64,000 nt of DNA from the NCBI GenBank assembly GCA_029227815.1, contig CP118523.1, positions 1,736,001 through 1,800,000 of the forward strand, in the 5' to 3' direction. Both the position numbers and the translations under genes were made by a program. Below are positions 25,972 to 35,271 of the stretch, piece after piece (position 1 is the first letter of the stretch; each line of letters starts with the position of its first letter). This stretch comes from Clostridiaceae bacterium M8S5. GTDB lineage: Bacteria; Bacillota; Clostridia; Tissierellales; MCWD3. The notes below the pieces were generated by a model. That model had not been told where the DNA came from. It saw only the letters and a program-made list of their open reading frames with translations, and ran no database searches.

Positions 25972-27591
25972 TTGAATACCATATATATTGATGGAGCTAT
26001 GCTAAAAAAATTATTCATAGCAGGTGCAAAAGCATTAGAAAACCTAAAAGAACATGTAAACGCATTGAACGTATTTCCTGTGCCGGATGGTGATACGGGA
26101 ACAAACATGTCTTTGACTTTAAATTCAGCATTAAAAGAAATATTAAGTATAGATAGTGATAAAATAAGTGATATAGCAAAGGCAGCATCTAAAGGTTCTC
26201 TTATGGGAGCTAGGGGAAATTCAGGTGTAATATTATCGCAATTATTTAGAGGTTTCGCAAAAGGATTGAAGGAAACGGACAAGCTGGGCAAGAAAGAAGT
26301 AGCTTATGCATTCAAAATGGCCGCTGAAACTGCTTATAAGGCTGTTATGAAACCTATAGAGGGTACAATACTAACAGTGGCAAGAGAACTAGCTGAGAAG
26401 GCAACTGAGCTTTCAGAGAGCGAAACTGATATGTATACTTATTTAGACAAGATATTAAAGCATGGAGATGAAGTTCTAGATAAAACACCACAGATGCTTG
26501 AAGTTTTAAAACAAGCGGGCGTAGTTGATGCTGGTGGAAAAGGGCTAATGGTAGTTTTAAAAGGTGCGTATAATGTTCTAATAGGAAAAGAAGATGTAGA
26601 CATAGAGGGGCTAGAAACAGTTAAAGCACCTAAACAAGTTCAAAACATAGTTTCAGAAGATATTGAATTTGGATATTGTACAGAGTTTATTATAAACGAT
26701 GCCAAAGGTAATGCAGAAAACTTTAAAAAGCAGATAATGGAACATGGCGATTCCCTACTAGTAATAGGAGATGGAGATATAATAAAAACACATATACATA
26801 CCAATGACCCAGGTATAGTATTACAAAAGGCATTAGAATTAGGGCAATTAGTAGATATAAAGATAGAAAATATGAGATTACAGCATAAAAACACATTATT
26901 TGAAGAGGAACAAATACAGGAAACAAAACCTTCTCAAAAATATGGTTTAGTTGCTGTAGTAAGAGGTAAAGGAATAGAAGATGTATTTAAGGATCTAAAT
27001 GTTGACTATATCATAGAAGGTGGTCAAACAATGAATCCTAGCACAGAAGATATACTAAAGGCAGTAGATTCGGTTAACGCTGAAAATATAATAATATTAC
27101 CAAATAATTCAAATATAATATTGACAGCACAGCAGGTTCAAAAAATAAGTGAGAAAAACATAGGAATCATACCTACAAAGAATATACCACAAGGCGTAAG
27201 TGCGTTGATAGCATTTGATGCAGATGCAGATTTAGATGCAAATGTTGATGATATGACTGATGCTTTTAGTGAGATAAAAAGTGGAGAAGTTACAACAGCA
27301 GTTAGAAACACAGTTATTAACGACTTAGAAATAGCCGAAGGTGATATCATAGGTATCCATGATGGAAGAATAGTCGAAGTGGGAGAAAATCTAGAGGATA
27401 CTTGCTTTGATATGATAAATAAGATGGTAGATGAAGACAATGATATAGTAACATTGTTCTATGGAGAAGAAGTAACCAAAGAAGAAGCACAAAACTTAGC
27501 TTCAAGAATCGAAGAAGAGTTAGAGGATTGTGACGTAGAACTTGTATATGGAGGTCAGCCGTTGTACTACTATTTGGTTTCTGTCGAGTAG
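25972..27591 (+). CDS. DhaL-domain fatty acid kinase-like protein (FakA/YloV)
   Basis: Probably the ATP-binding subunit of fatty acid kinase, which phosphorylates exogenous fatty acids held by FakB. The N-terminal DhaL domain has NVFPVPDGDTGTNMSLT with the Mg-binding aspartates, 'GARGNSGVILSQLFRGF' and DAGGKGL. The middle and C-terminal parts (about 230-539) match the YloV family, with GDGDIIKTHIHTNDPG and the C-terminal VTLFYGEEV. It starts from TTG after GGGAGG. Length 539 aa. FakB (DegV) is not in the window. It links to plsX, since acyl phosphate is the shared product. Confidence 0.92.
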   Translation: MNTIYIDGAMLKKLFIAGAKALENLKEHVNALNVFPVPDGDTGTNMSLTLNSALKEILSIDSDKISDIAKAASKGSLMGARGNSGVILSQLFRGFAKGLKETDKLGKKEVAYAFKMAAETAYKAVMKPIEGTILTVARELAEKATELSESETDMYTYLDKILKHGDEVLDKTPQMLEVLKQAGVVDAGGKGLMVVLKGAYNVLIGKEDVDIEGLETVKAPKQVQNIVSEDIEFGYCTEFIINDAKGNAENFKKQIMEHGDSLLVIGDGDIIKTHIHTNDPGIVLQKALELGQLVDIKIENMRLQHKNTLFEEEQIQETKPSQKYGLVAVVRGKGIEDVFKDLNVDYIIEGGQTMNPSTEDILKAVDSVNAENIIILPNNSNIILTAQQVQKISEKNIGIIPTKNIPQGVSALIAFDADADLDANVDDMTDAFSEIKSGEVTTAVRNTVINDLEIAEGDIIGIHDGRIVEVGENLEDTCFDMINKMVDEDNDIVTLFYGEEVTKEEAQNLASRIEEELEDCDVELVYGGQPLYYYLVSVE

Positions 27592-27780
27592 AATCTTCCA
27601 GAATGCCAAACTACTGCGTTACTAAAAATATAACGACTAATCATGAGTAGAGAACAGAAATCTATGATTTCTTGTGAATCACTTACTCCTAGGAACGAAG
27701 TGAGTAGTGAGCGCCAATAGAAAAACTCATATACGCTATATTTTTTAGTGCCTTGTATTTCACTCATTCTGAAAAATTCT
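27590..27780. repeat. Inverted-repeat element after the fakA-like gene (type A)
   Basis: Begins in the stop codon with AGAATCTTCCAGAATG and ends with the inverse CATTCTGAAAAATTCT, giving 16-base imperfect terminal inverted repeats around a fold-back core. Interior blocks AAACTACTGCGTTA, AAAATATAACGACTAATC and ACTCATATACGCTATATTTTTT, then GCCTTGTATTTCACT, are shared with the element at 54934. A truncated third piece (CTTACTGCGTTACTAAGAACGA) lies at about 27811-27832. Together with the terminator these explain the 375-base gap before recG. Confidence 0.7.
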
Positions 27781-27885
27781 AAAGAAAAACTAATAATGGA
27801 AACTTACTGCGTTACTAAGAACGAAATTTTGTTTATAGTTAAGAATAGTTTTAATAAGTTATATGTTAAAAATTGATATTGTATA

Positions 27886-27922
27886 AAGGGTCGTCTCATG
27901 ATCTTTGAGATAACCCTTTTTA
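27886..27922 (+). terminator. Terminator between the fakA-like gene and recG
   Basis: AAGGGT-CG-TCTCA / TGAGA-TA-ACCCTT with a short loop, followed by six T. It lies 44 bases upstream of the recG start, so recG needs read-through or its own promoter. Confidence 0.85.
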
Positions 27923-27965
27923 AGAGATAATAAATGTTAAATAATGGATTGTAGGAGGTGCGGCG

Positions 27966-30026
27966 TTGAATCAATTATCTAATTCCATACAGTACATAAA
28001 AGGTGTTGGTCCAAAAAAAGCAGAAAAGCTTAGGAATATTGGGATAACAACATTTTATGATGCACTTCACTATTTTCCTAGAAGCTATGAAGAAAAGACA
28101 GACAAAATCAAGCTAATAGAATCACAGGATACAAAGAAACAAACATTTGATGTGACTATATCATCCACACCAGTTTTATATAGACCTAATAGAAAACTTT
28201 CTATATTAAAAGTCAAGGTCCAAGATGACACTGCTTCAGCACTAGTGGTATGGTTTAATCAACCTTATCTTAAGGACAAGTTTAAGATAGGACAAAAGTT
28301 GACATTAACAGGTAAAGTAAAACGATCCTATAACCATATAGAGATAAATAATCCAGTGCAAGAATCAGATGATAAATATCAAAACATAAATAAAATCACA
28401 CCAATATATCCATTGACAAAAGGTATAAAAAACAGTGATATCATAAAAATAATAGATAGTGTGATGAGTAGTGCTCTAAGTGATATAACAGAGACATTGC
28501 CATATAGTGTAATACATAAAAACAACCTTGTAGGTATTAAAACTGCACTAAGAAACATACATTTTCCTAATACTATGACTAACTACTTAGATGCAAAAAA
28601 AAGACTCGTATTTGAAGAGTTTTTCATGTTCCAACTAGGTTTAATGAAGATACGAAATAGAGTAAGTTCAAAAAAAGGTATAAAATTTGATAAAAATACG
28701 GACATACAAAAACTCGTAAAGACACTTCCTTTTGACCTTACAAAAGCACAAAATAAAGTATTAGATGAGATAATGGCAGATATGAATTCTACAAAGATTA
28801 TGAATAGATTAGTGCAAGGAGATGTTGGTTCTGGAAAGACAGTAGTAGCTACAATAGCAATGTATCATAGTGTTTTATCAGGATATCAAGCAGTTATGAT
28901 GGCACCTACAGAGATATTAGCAAAGCAACATTTCGAGTCAGTAAGTAACATGTTAAAACCCTTTGATATAAAATGTGGAATGCTAATAGGGAGTATGACT
29001 AAAAAGAATAAAAATATAGTAAAAGAAAAAATAATAAATGGAGAGATAGATATCCTTATAGGTACACATGCACTTATACAAGGTAATGTTGAATTTGATA
29101 AACTTGGAATAGTAATAACAGATGAGCAACACAGATTTGGGGTTAGACAGAGGTTGTCATTAGCTAACAAAGGTATAAATCCAGACGTTATGGTAATGAC
29201 CGCAACACCTATACCAAGAACATTAGCACTTATACTTTATGGGGACTTGGATATATCAGTAATAGATGAGTTACCTAAAGGAAGAAAACCTATAAAGACA
29301 TATCCTGTTGGTAGTGATATGTCTGATAGAGTATATACTTTTGTAAGAAAGGAAATCAAACAAAACAGACAGGCTTATATAGTATGTCCATTGATTGAAG
29401 AATCGGAGTCTTTAGAAAATCTTAAATCAGCAAGTCAAATGTACGAAGAATTAGTTAACAGCTATTTTTCTGATTGTAAAGTTGAATTAATACATGGAAA
29501 AATGAAAAGTAAAGACAAAGAAGAAATAATGAATAATTTTAAAATTGGAAAAGTCGATGTTTTAATTTCTACAACGGTTATTGAGGTAGGTATAAATGTA
29601 CCAAATGCTAATATAATGGTTATAGAAAATGCTGAGAGATTTGGGCTAGCTCAACTTCATCAGCTAAGAGGCAGAGTTGGAAGAGGTAGTGAGCAATCTT
29701 ACTGTATTTTAATAAGCAGAGGAAGTAGTAAGGTGTCCATAAAAAGAATGAATATTATGAAAGAGACTAACGATGGATTCATAATAGCTAAAAAAGATTT
29801 AGAACTAAGAGGGCCAGGAGATATATTAGGATTTAAACAACACGGTCTTCCAAGTTTCAAAATAGCAAATGTTTTTACAGATATAGATATACTCAAAGAA
29901 GCACAAATAGCAGCAAAGAAAATCATGTCTGATAAAGATTTTCTAGCTTCAGATGAGTTTAAAACTGTTGATTATAATATACAAAAGCTTTTTATAAACA
30001 TAGAAGAAATAGATAAGAGTTTTTAA
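27966..30026 (+). CDS. recG: ATP-dependent DNA helicase RecG
   Basis: A branched-DNA helicase that remodels stalled forks. The wedge/OB domain is at residues ~1-230, with IQYIKGVGPKKAEKL at the very start. The helicase core follows with Walker A GDVGSGKT, ITDEQHRFGVRQR (DEQH box), TATPIPRTLAL and QLRGRVGRGSEQSYC (motif VI). Length 686 aa is typical. It starts from TTG with AGGAGGTG. Together with priA it forms the fork-rescue set in this window. Confidence 0.97.
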   Translation: MNQLSNSIQYIKGVGPKKAEKLRNIGITTFYDALHYFPRSYEEKTDKIKLIESQDTKKQTFDVTISSTPVLYRPNRKLSILKVKVQDDTASALVVWFNQPYLKDKFKIGQKLTLTGKVKRSYNHIEINNPVQESDDKYQNINKITPIYPLTKGIKNSDIIKIIDSVMSSALSDITETLPYSVIHKNNLVGIKTALRNIHFPNTMTNYLDAKKRLVFEEFFMFQLGLMKIRNRVSSKKGIKFDKNTDIQKLVKTLPFDLTKAQNKVLDEIMADMNSTKIMNRLVQGDVGSGKTVVATIAMYHSVLSGYQAVMMAPTEILAKQHFESVSNMLKPFDIKCGMLIGSMTKKNKNIVKEKIINGEIDILIGTHALIQGNVEFDKLGIVITDEQHRFGVRQRLSLANKGINPDVMVMTATPIPRTLALILYGDLDISVIDELPKGRKPIKTYPVGSDMSDRVYTFVRKEIKQNRQAYIVCPLIEESESLENLKSASQMYEELVNSYFSDCKVELIHGKMKSKDKEEIMNNFKIGKVDVLISTTVIEVGINVPNANIMVIENAERFGLAQLHQLRGRVGRGSEQSYCILISRGSSKVSIKRMNIMKETNDGFIIAKKDLELRGPGDILGFKQHGLPSFKIANVFTDIDILKEAQIAAKKIMSDKDFLASDEFKTVDYNIQKLFINIEEIDKSF

Positions 30027-30094
30027 TTTCGTTCATATGGTTTGTATATATTATCAAAACATGCTAAAATATGAATTGTAGGAGAGTGCAAAAC

Positions 30095-30673
30095 TTGAGA
30101 GTAATAACAGGAAAAGCTAAAGGACATAGGTTAACAGCTCCAAATGGAATAAAAACCAGACCTACAACAGATAAAGTGAAAGAATCTATATTCAATATAT
30201 TGGGGTATATAAAAGAAGATGATTACATACTTGATTTATTTTCAGGCTCTGGTGGAATGGGTATAGAGTTTTTAAGTCGTGGAGCAAATAAATGTGTGTT
30301 TATCGACATTGACATAAACGCTATAAACGTAATAAAACAAAATCTAAAAAGTACTAAACTAAATAAACAAGCTGAGGTTTACAAAACAGATGTTAAAAAA
30401 GCAATAAGAAAGCTAAAAGAGAGACAAATAAAATTTAACTTTGTGTTTTTAGATCCACCTTATAACAGAGATTTTGTTGTAACTACGTTAGAGCTGATAA
30501 AAAAAGATATACTATCAGACAATGCTGTAATAATTGTTGAACACTCAGACGAAGAACAAATACCAGAATTAGTAGAGGATTTGAGAGTATTTGATAGTAG
30601 AAAATATGGTAATACATGCGTGACTTTTTTGCATAAGAAGGAGGAAATAGATGATAGTAGTCTATCCAGGTAG
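30095..30673 (+). CDS. rsmD: 16S rRNA (guanine-966-N2)-methyltransferase
   Basis: A SAM-dependent methyltransferase: LRVITGKAKGHRL at the start, 'TRPTTDKVKESIFNIL', the SAM loop DLFSGSGGMGIEFLSRGA and the catalytic DPPY motif. I take the TTG at 30095 (GGAG ten bases upstream) because homologues begin MRVI-G; the ATG eight codons earlier adds an unconserved tail. 192 aa. Its last 23 bases overlap the start of coaD, so the two are coupled. Confidence 0.94.
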   Translation: MRVITGKAKGHRLTAPNGIKTRPTTDKVKESIFNILGYIKEDDYILDLFSGSGGMGIEFLSRGANKCVFIDIDINAINVIKQNLKSTKLNKQAEVYKTDVKKAIRKLKERQIKFNFVFLDPPYNRDFVVTTLELIKKDILSDNAVIIVEHSDEEQIPELVEDLRVFDSRKYGNTCVTFLHKKEEIDDSSLSR

Positions 30674-31130
30674 CTTTGACCCTATTACATATGGGCATTT
30701 AGATATAATAAAAAGATGTAGTAAAAAATTTGACAAAGTAATAATAAGCATACTAAAAAATGATGCTAAAAAGACACTATTTAATGTGCAGGAGAGAGTA
30801 GCATTAATAAAAGAAGCTACTAAACACTTAGATAATATAGAAGTAGATAGCTTTTCAGGTCTTTTAGTAGACTATGTAAAACAAAAAAATATCTCACTAA
30901 TAGTTAAAGGATTGCGCATGGTAGCAGATTTTGAATACGAGATGCAAATGGCGATGATTAATAAACGCTTAAACAAAGAAGTAGAGACTGTATTCCTTAT
31001 GAGTAGTAGTGAGTATATATTTTTGAGTTCAAGCGCAGTTAAACAAGCTGCTAGGGCTGGTGGAGACATATCAGGATTTGTTCCACCAATAGTAAGGGAA
31101 GCTATCAACCAAAAAATTAAGGGGGTTTAA
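30651..31130 (+). CDS. coaD: Phosphopantetheine adenylyltransferase
   Basis: The penultimate step of CoA synthesis. Motifs: YPGSFDPITYGHLDII (T/HxGH nucleotidyltransferase motif), 'GLRMVADFEYEMQMAMINK' and the C-terminal SSSAVKQAARAGGDISGFVP. Length 159 aa. The ATG overlaps the rsmD end with GAGG inside the rsmD coding region. Order rsmD-coaD is conserved across Firmicutes. Confidence 0.97.
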   Translation: MIVVYPGSFDPITYGHLDIIKRCSKKFDKVIISILKNDAKKTLFNVQERVALIKEATKHLDNIEVDSFSGLLVDYVKQKNISLIVKGLRMVADFEYEMQMAMINKRLNKEVETVFLMSSSEYIFLSSSAVKQAARAGGDISGFVPPIVREAINQKIKGV

Positions 31131-31133
31131 AAT

Positions 31134-31577
31134 ATGGATGTATTAAAATTATTAGAAGAAATAGAGGATATTGTAGAAGATGCTTCGGTGATACCTTTAA
31201 CAGGTAAAGTTATGGTAGATAAAGAAGAAATATTCAGCATTATAAAGGCTATAAGAATAAAACTTCCTGATGAGATAAAGCAAGCTGAATGGATTAAAGA
31301 GGAAAGACAAAGAATATTAGCAGAAGCACAAAACGAAGCAGATACTTTAGTAGGTGAAGTAAAAACACATGTAGAAGAGCTAATAGAGAAAGATGAAATA
31401 ACAAAATTAGCTACAGAAAGAGCTAACGAAATAGTAAGAAAAGCACAAAGTAATGCAAAAGAAATAAGAATAGGTGCAATAGAATATGCTGATGAACTTC
31501 TAAAAGAAATGCAAAATAGATTGAAAGATACTATCAGTACACTAGAAGAAAATAGAAGTGAACTAAGAGGAATATAA
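31134..31577 (+). CDS. Coiled-coil protein, 147 aa, function unknown
   Basis: Almost entirely charged alpha-helix. It starts 'MDVLKLLEEIEDIVEDA' and holds a long heptad-like segment from about residue 50 to 140, rich in E, K, R and A (for example ERQRILAEAQNEADTLV). This looks like the stalk proteins of the DivIVA/ATP synthase b-subunit type, often auto-annotated as 'ATPase' between coaD and ylbJ in Clostridia. No nucleotide-binding motif is present. The ATG is 3 bases after the coaD stop. It ends exactly where the convergent ylbJ ends, with no spacer. Confidence 0.82.
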   Translation: MDVLKLLEEIEDIVEDASVIPLTGKVMVDKEEIFSIIKAIRIKLPDEIKQAEWIKEERQRILAEAQNEADTLVGEVKTHVEELIEKDEITKLATERANEIVRKAQSNAKEIRIGAIEYADELLKEMQNRLKDTISTLEENRSELRGI

Positions 31578-32852
31578 CTATTTTTTATTAATTTGGTTAT
31601 ATAATAGTCCAAGCACAAATAACGTAGCTATGATGACTCCAAAAATCTTCATAGAAAAAGCAAATACAGCTAAAAAGTTATTAGGAAGTAGACTGAGACT
31701 AGTATCATAGCTAAATGTTTCTACATAGTTATTTTTATAATAAAAGGCATTGTATAAAATAAGAGTTAGAAAAGCTGATATAAAACCATGACATAATTTA
31801 CAAGCTAAATATGGTTTTATTTTCAGCTTTGTGTTTTTTATAACACTTATTACCTGAGAATGTATAGAAAGACCACTCCATGAGATAATAAAGCTTACCA
31901 TGCAAAGCTTCATCACATAACTCACACCAGAGGTAGTTGCAATAATTTTACAGCCATTAGTCATTTCTATTAATCCACATAATAGACCGTTAAACAACTC
32001 TTTAGAGACAGATGGGAATATATAATTTAATCCTGTAGATAGAGCAGTAAATAGTGTAGTATCTGATAGTAATTTTATTATTATAGAATATACTATAACA
32101 AATCCGCCTATCATCAAAATACTATTCATAGACTTAACTACAGACGAGCTTAGTAACTCACCTATAGATTTTTTATTTTTTTTATTTCTGTTGTATAGAA
32201 TATTTAGAGAATCGTGTAAGTTAACTTTACTTATGCTGTTTTTGTCATACCTTCTTTTATATTTGTAATCGTAATAGTGTTTAAAAAGTAACCCTGTAAG
32301 TAGCGCTCCAACATAATGACTTATAGCAAGGAGTGACCCAATAGAAGGGTTTTTGAGCATACCAATAGAGACTGATCCAATCAAAAACAATGGACCAGAA
32401 GTACTAGAAAAAGACAATATTTTTTGACCACTAATAGTATCTATTTTTCGAGCATCCAATAAATCAGCTACTGTTTTAGCTCCAACAGGATAACCAGATG
32501 CTACGCTTATCGAGAATACATAAGCGCTTTGACCAGGAACATTATATATAGGTCTTATAATAGGTTCTAGTAAAGATCCTAAGAAATCAGCGATTCCAAG
32601 CCCTATAAGGATTTCAGAACATACAAAAAAAGGAAATAATGATGGAAGTATAATATTTAGCCATATATCAACGCCTACTAAACCAGCGTCTAGTGCTACT
32701 TGTGGGCTTGAGAGCATTAAAATAGTTAGAATGATTAATATGTATAGAGATAAAACAAAAAAAAAGGCTTTTTTGAACTCACCATATTTTACTCTAAAAT
32801 GATTGAATATATATATAAATGACAATAATATTAATAGATATACAATAATCAT
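31578..32852 (-). CDS. ylbJ: Sporulation integral membrane protein YlbJ
   Basis: A polytopic protein of the nucleoside-recognition/Gate family with about eight hydrophobic segments. Diagnostic stretches are 'GLVGVDIWLNIILPSLFPFF', 'SVASGYPVGAKTVADLLD' and 'GLIEMTNGCKIIATTSGV'. In B. subtilis ylbJ is expressed in the mother cell under sigma-E and is needed for spore maturation. I start at 32852 (MIIVYLLIL) with GGAGGT upstream; the earlier ATG overlaps that site. 424 aa. Its presence argues for a spore former. Convergent with the coiled-coil gene with zero spacing. Confidence 0.92.
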   Translation of the reverse strand: MIIVYLLILLSFIYIFNHFRVKYGEFKKAFFFVLSLYILIILTILMLSSPQVALDAGLVGVDIWLNIILPSLFPFFVCSEILIGLGIADFLGSLLEPIIRPIYNVPGQSAYVFSISVASGYPVGAKTVADLLDARKIDTISGQKILSFSSTSGPLFLIGSVSIGMLKNPSIGSLLAISHYVGALLTGLLFKHYYDYKYKRRYDKNSISKVNLHDSLNILYNRNKKNKKSIGELLSSSVVKSMNSILMIGGFVIVYSIIIKLLSDTTLFTALSTGLNYIFPSVSKELFNGLLCGLIEMTNGCKIIATTSGVSYVMKLCMVSFIISWSGLSIHSQVISVIKNTKLKIKPYLACKLCHGFISAFLTLILYNAFYYKNNYVETFSYDTSLSLLPNNFLAVFAFSMKIFGVIIATLFVLGLLYNQINKK

Positions 32853-32960
32853 AAATACCTCCATAGGTGTTTATAAACATTCATAGTGGTATATTATATT
32901 AATACTTGACCCTGCATTATGCTAATAAAATTAAATTAAGTACAAAATTGGAGGAAAGAT

Positions 32961-33572
32961 ATGAAAAATAGAGTTATTTACATATTGATATTAACATTGA
33001 CATGTACATTGATTATAACAAGTTGTGATAAAAATAATAGTGAAAAAGAAGAGATTAGAAAACAACAAGCAGTTATAGATGACTTAAACGATAAATTAAG
33101 TTCTGCAGAAGAAAAAGAAACACTACTTAAAAACCAAATTGATCAACTCAGAGCAAAAGCTTCACCTGCTCAGCAGAAAGCTGAACTTTACGAGATAGAG
33201 CACGAATATTTTCCATTTGTTACAAACAGTACATTGCTATTTGTTAGAGCACAAACTATAGGAGACATTTCAGCGATAGAAGATATGATAGGAGGAAAGT
33301 TAAGTGTTATAAAGGAGGGGAATACACTTAAAATACAAAAAGAAAAAGACGATTCATTAGAGATATACAATGAAGATTCATTACTAGTGTACAAAGATAT
33401 GGTTATACAGGGGTATGAATACTACCCCAAAAATGATATATTTAGAGTTTACATAAGAGAATTTTACCAAAATAAAGAAGATGAAAAAGAGTTGAGTATT
33501 AAGCACCTAAATCTATCTTTTACAAAGATTGATAACATAATGAAAATAGTGGATATAGAATTTGATAGTTAA
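32961..33572 (+). CDS. Predicted lipoprotein with coiled coil
   Basis: The N-terminus is a lipoprotein signal with the lipobox ITSC at about residues 19-22 (ILTLTCTLIITSCDKNN). A coiled coil runs over about residues 27-75 (EEIRKQQAVIDDLNDKL...), followed by an alpha/beta domain of about 125 residues with no recognised motif. Length 203 aa. GGAGG precedes the ATG. A single gene between two minus-strand genes, with only 9 bases to the tmcAL stop. Function unknown; surface-exposed after lipid attachment is inferred. Confidence 0.82.
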   Translation: MKNRVIYILILTLTCTLIITSCDKNNSEKEEIRKQQAVIDDLNDKLSSAEEKETLLKNQIDQLRAKASPAQQKAELYEIEHEYFPFVTNSTLLFVRAQTIGDISAIEDMIGGKLSVIKEGNTLKIQKEKDDSLEIYNEDSLLVYKDMVIQGYEYYPKNDIFRVYIREFYQNKEDEKELSIKHLNLSFTKIDNIMKIVDIEFDS

Positions 33573-33581
33573 ATTCTTTAT

Positions 33582-34838
33582 TTAAACTTTGTGAATATAA
33601 GGAGATGTTGAATAGTCTAGATTAGTTAAGATAACATCTTTTTTAGAGGGCAAGAAATATATATCAGTTGCTCTCTTTTCTATAGATAATAGTTTAGAGC
33701 ATATAGCAGAATCGTTACTTAACTGTTTATAATTTGAAAATTTAGTTATGATAGGTATATCAGAGTGCTTTTTTAATTGTTTTAGAATCTTCATACCATT
33801 TTCATTCATAGCAAGTACTCTGAAATATTGTACATTATCGAGCTTTGAGCTAGATAAAAGATTACTGTCTATATTTAATAGCAAGTGCATCAAAATACGT
33901 TTAATCCTAGTATAGGTGTATCTTTTTGTTTTGATAGATTCAATAATATCTGAAATATGGTTATTTTTAATGCTTGCTTGATAGATTCTATCATCTAACC
34001 CTTTTTCAATATCAAGGGCATTAGCATATAAAGCTCTGTTAGTCCTAAGTAAATATAGTAGTATATCATTATAATTTTCTAAACAATTAAAAAAACCATA
34101 TTTATTGTAAAAGTCATTGAGTACTTTATATGTATTAGTTGAAATGTGCTTGCAAAGTTTCTTATTAAAATTATCTTTCATACTTTTTCTAATTGAGGTA
34201 GCGCTTGAAAAAGAACTTGAAAGATTTTCTGAGTTATAAGATGAACCAACTCGTTTGTATGTATGAGCAGTTATATTACTATCAAGTTTTTGTAAAGCTT
34301 TGAGATATTCTAAGCCTAAAATATTATTTGAGCTAGATAATACAGAAGATATATCATCACAATTAAAATCATCAGTGTATTTTTTTATATAGTCACTAAG
34401 AGCAATACTTCTTGCCTTTGGAAATGATAAGCCTTTATTTAGATTATCTTTTAATAGCTTTTTATAATAAACTGGCTCGTCATACAATATTTCAGATAAT
34501 TGTCTTAAAATTTCTATATCACCACATTCACTACCAAAAGATATGCTATCAATAATATTCATAGAGTTTAATAGAGCAATACCACCATAAGCAAAAGCCT
34601 CTGCACTTCTTAATGCGTATACTACTGGCAACTCAATGACCAAATCTATACCATTAATAACTGCCATTTTAGCTCTATGGAATTTGTCTACAATTGCAGG
34701 TTCACCACGCTGCACAAAATTTCCGCTCATTATACATACGCTATAGTCACAGCCTGATATTTTTTTAGACATGTCTAAATGATATTTATGTCCATTGTGA
34801 AAGGGGTTGTATTCAGTTATTAATCCAACAATTTTCAT
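33582..34838 (-). CDS. tmcAL: tRNA(Met) cytidine acetate ligase (YlbM)
   Basis: Makes N4-acetylcytidine at the wobble base of elongator tRNA-Met using acetate and ATP. The N-terminal nucleotidyltransferase-like domain has GLITEYNPFHNGHKYHL, the HxGH-type motif, then 'CIMSGNFVQRGEPAIVDKF' and GIDLVIELPVVYALRSAE. The middle shows SSATSIR. Length 418 aa. I chose the ATG at 34838, seven bases after AGGTG; three codons upstream are in frame. It points away from ackA, which makes acetate. Confidence 0.93.
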   Translation of the reverse strand: MKIVGLITEYNPFHNGHKYHLDMSKKISGCDYSVCIMSGNFVQRGEPAIVDKFHRAKMAVINGIDLVIELPVVYALRSAEAFAYGGIALLNSMNIIDSISFGSECGDIEILRQLSEILYDEPVYYKKLLKDNLNKGLSFPKARSIALSDYIKKYTDDFNCDDISSVLSSSNNILGLEYLKALQKLDSNITAHTYKRVGSSYNSENLSSSFSSATSIRKSMKDNFNKKLCKHISTNTYKVLNDFYNKYGFFNCLENYNDILLYLLRTNRALYANALDIEKGLDDRIYQASIKNNHISDIIESIKTKRYTYTRIKRILMHLLLNIDSNLLSSSKLDNVQYFRVLAMNENGMKILKQLKKHSDIPIITKFSNYKQLSNDSAICSKLLSIEKRATDIYFLPSKKDVILTNLDYSTSPYIHKV

Positions 34839-34870
34839 ATTATTCACCTAATTTCATAATTATAATATAA

Positions 34871-35030
34871 CTTGAATTATTCATAGAAAATCAATAACTA
34901 TACTGCATCCTTCTAATTATAATACTTCCATCAATTTTTCACCGTACTAATGAGTACGCTTTCAAAACCGCTGAAAGATTGTAATTTAGAAAACTACAGC
35001 ATATTCATCAAAGTTCCACGAGTATTTCAA
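34871..35030. repeat. Inverted-repeat element between tmcAL and ackA (type B)
   Basis: About 160 bp bounded by CTTGAATTATTCATAGAA and its imperfect inverse (CTTGAAATACTCGTGGAA read on the other strand). A smaller relative in the opposite orientation lies at 38045-38127: it shares AATTATTCATAGAAAATCAA and 'TTTGATGAATATG-TGTAG-TTTTCTAAA', with internal sequence missing. An inner GTAC-AGTACGCT block also resembles the element at 54934. No coding capacity. Apart from this element and the promoter at 35208, the 433-base gap (34839-35271) shows nothing. Confidence 0.65.
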
Positions 35031-35207
35031 GTTTATTTTTTCCTTATTTTGATAGTTTATTATAAAAACTCAATAAAAACAAGGATAATAAAAATTTCTA
35101 TGTTGCAAAGAATACATTTTAAATTATGAGAAATAATAAAATATGTTAATTTTAGTAAATTAGTGTCTGAATCTTTCAAAAATATACTAACAATCATGTA
35201 GAATATA

Positions 35208-35236
35208 TTGATTTTTTTTAGTACTTGTATTAATAT
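35208..35236 (+). promoter_or_regulatory. Candidate ackA promoter with a FapR-like palindrome
   Basis: TTGATT (35208-35213), 17 bases, TAATAT (35231-35236). Overlapping the spacer and -10 is TTAGTACTTGTATTAAT (35218-35234), close to the 17-bp FapR operator pattern TTAGTACCT..ACTAA of Bacilli. The promoter is plausible; the operator reading is speculative in such AT-rich DNA. Confidence 0.4.
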
Positions 35237-35271
35237 GAATAATGATGGTAAGAAATTTTAGGAGGTTGACA

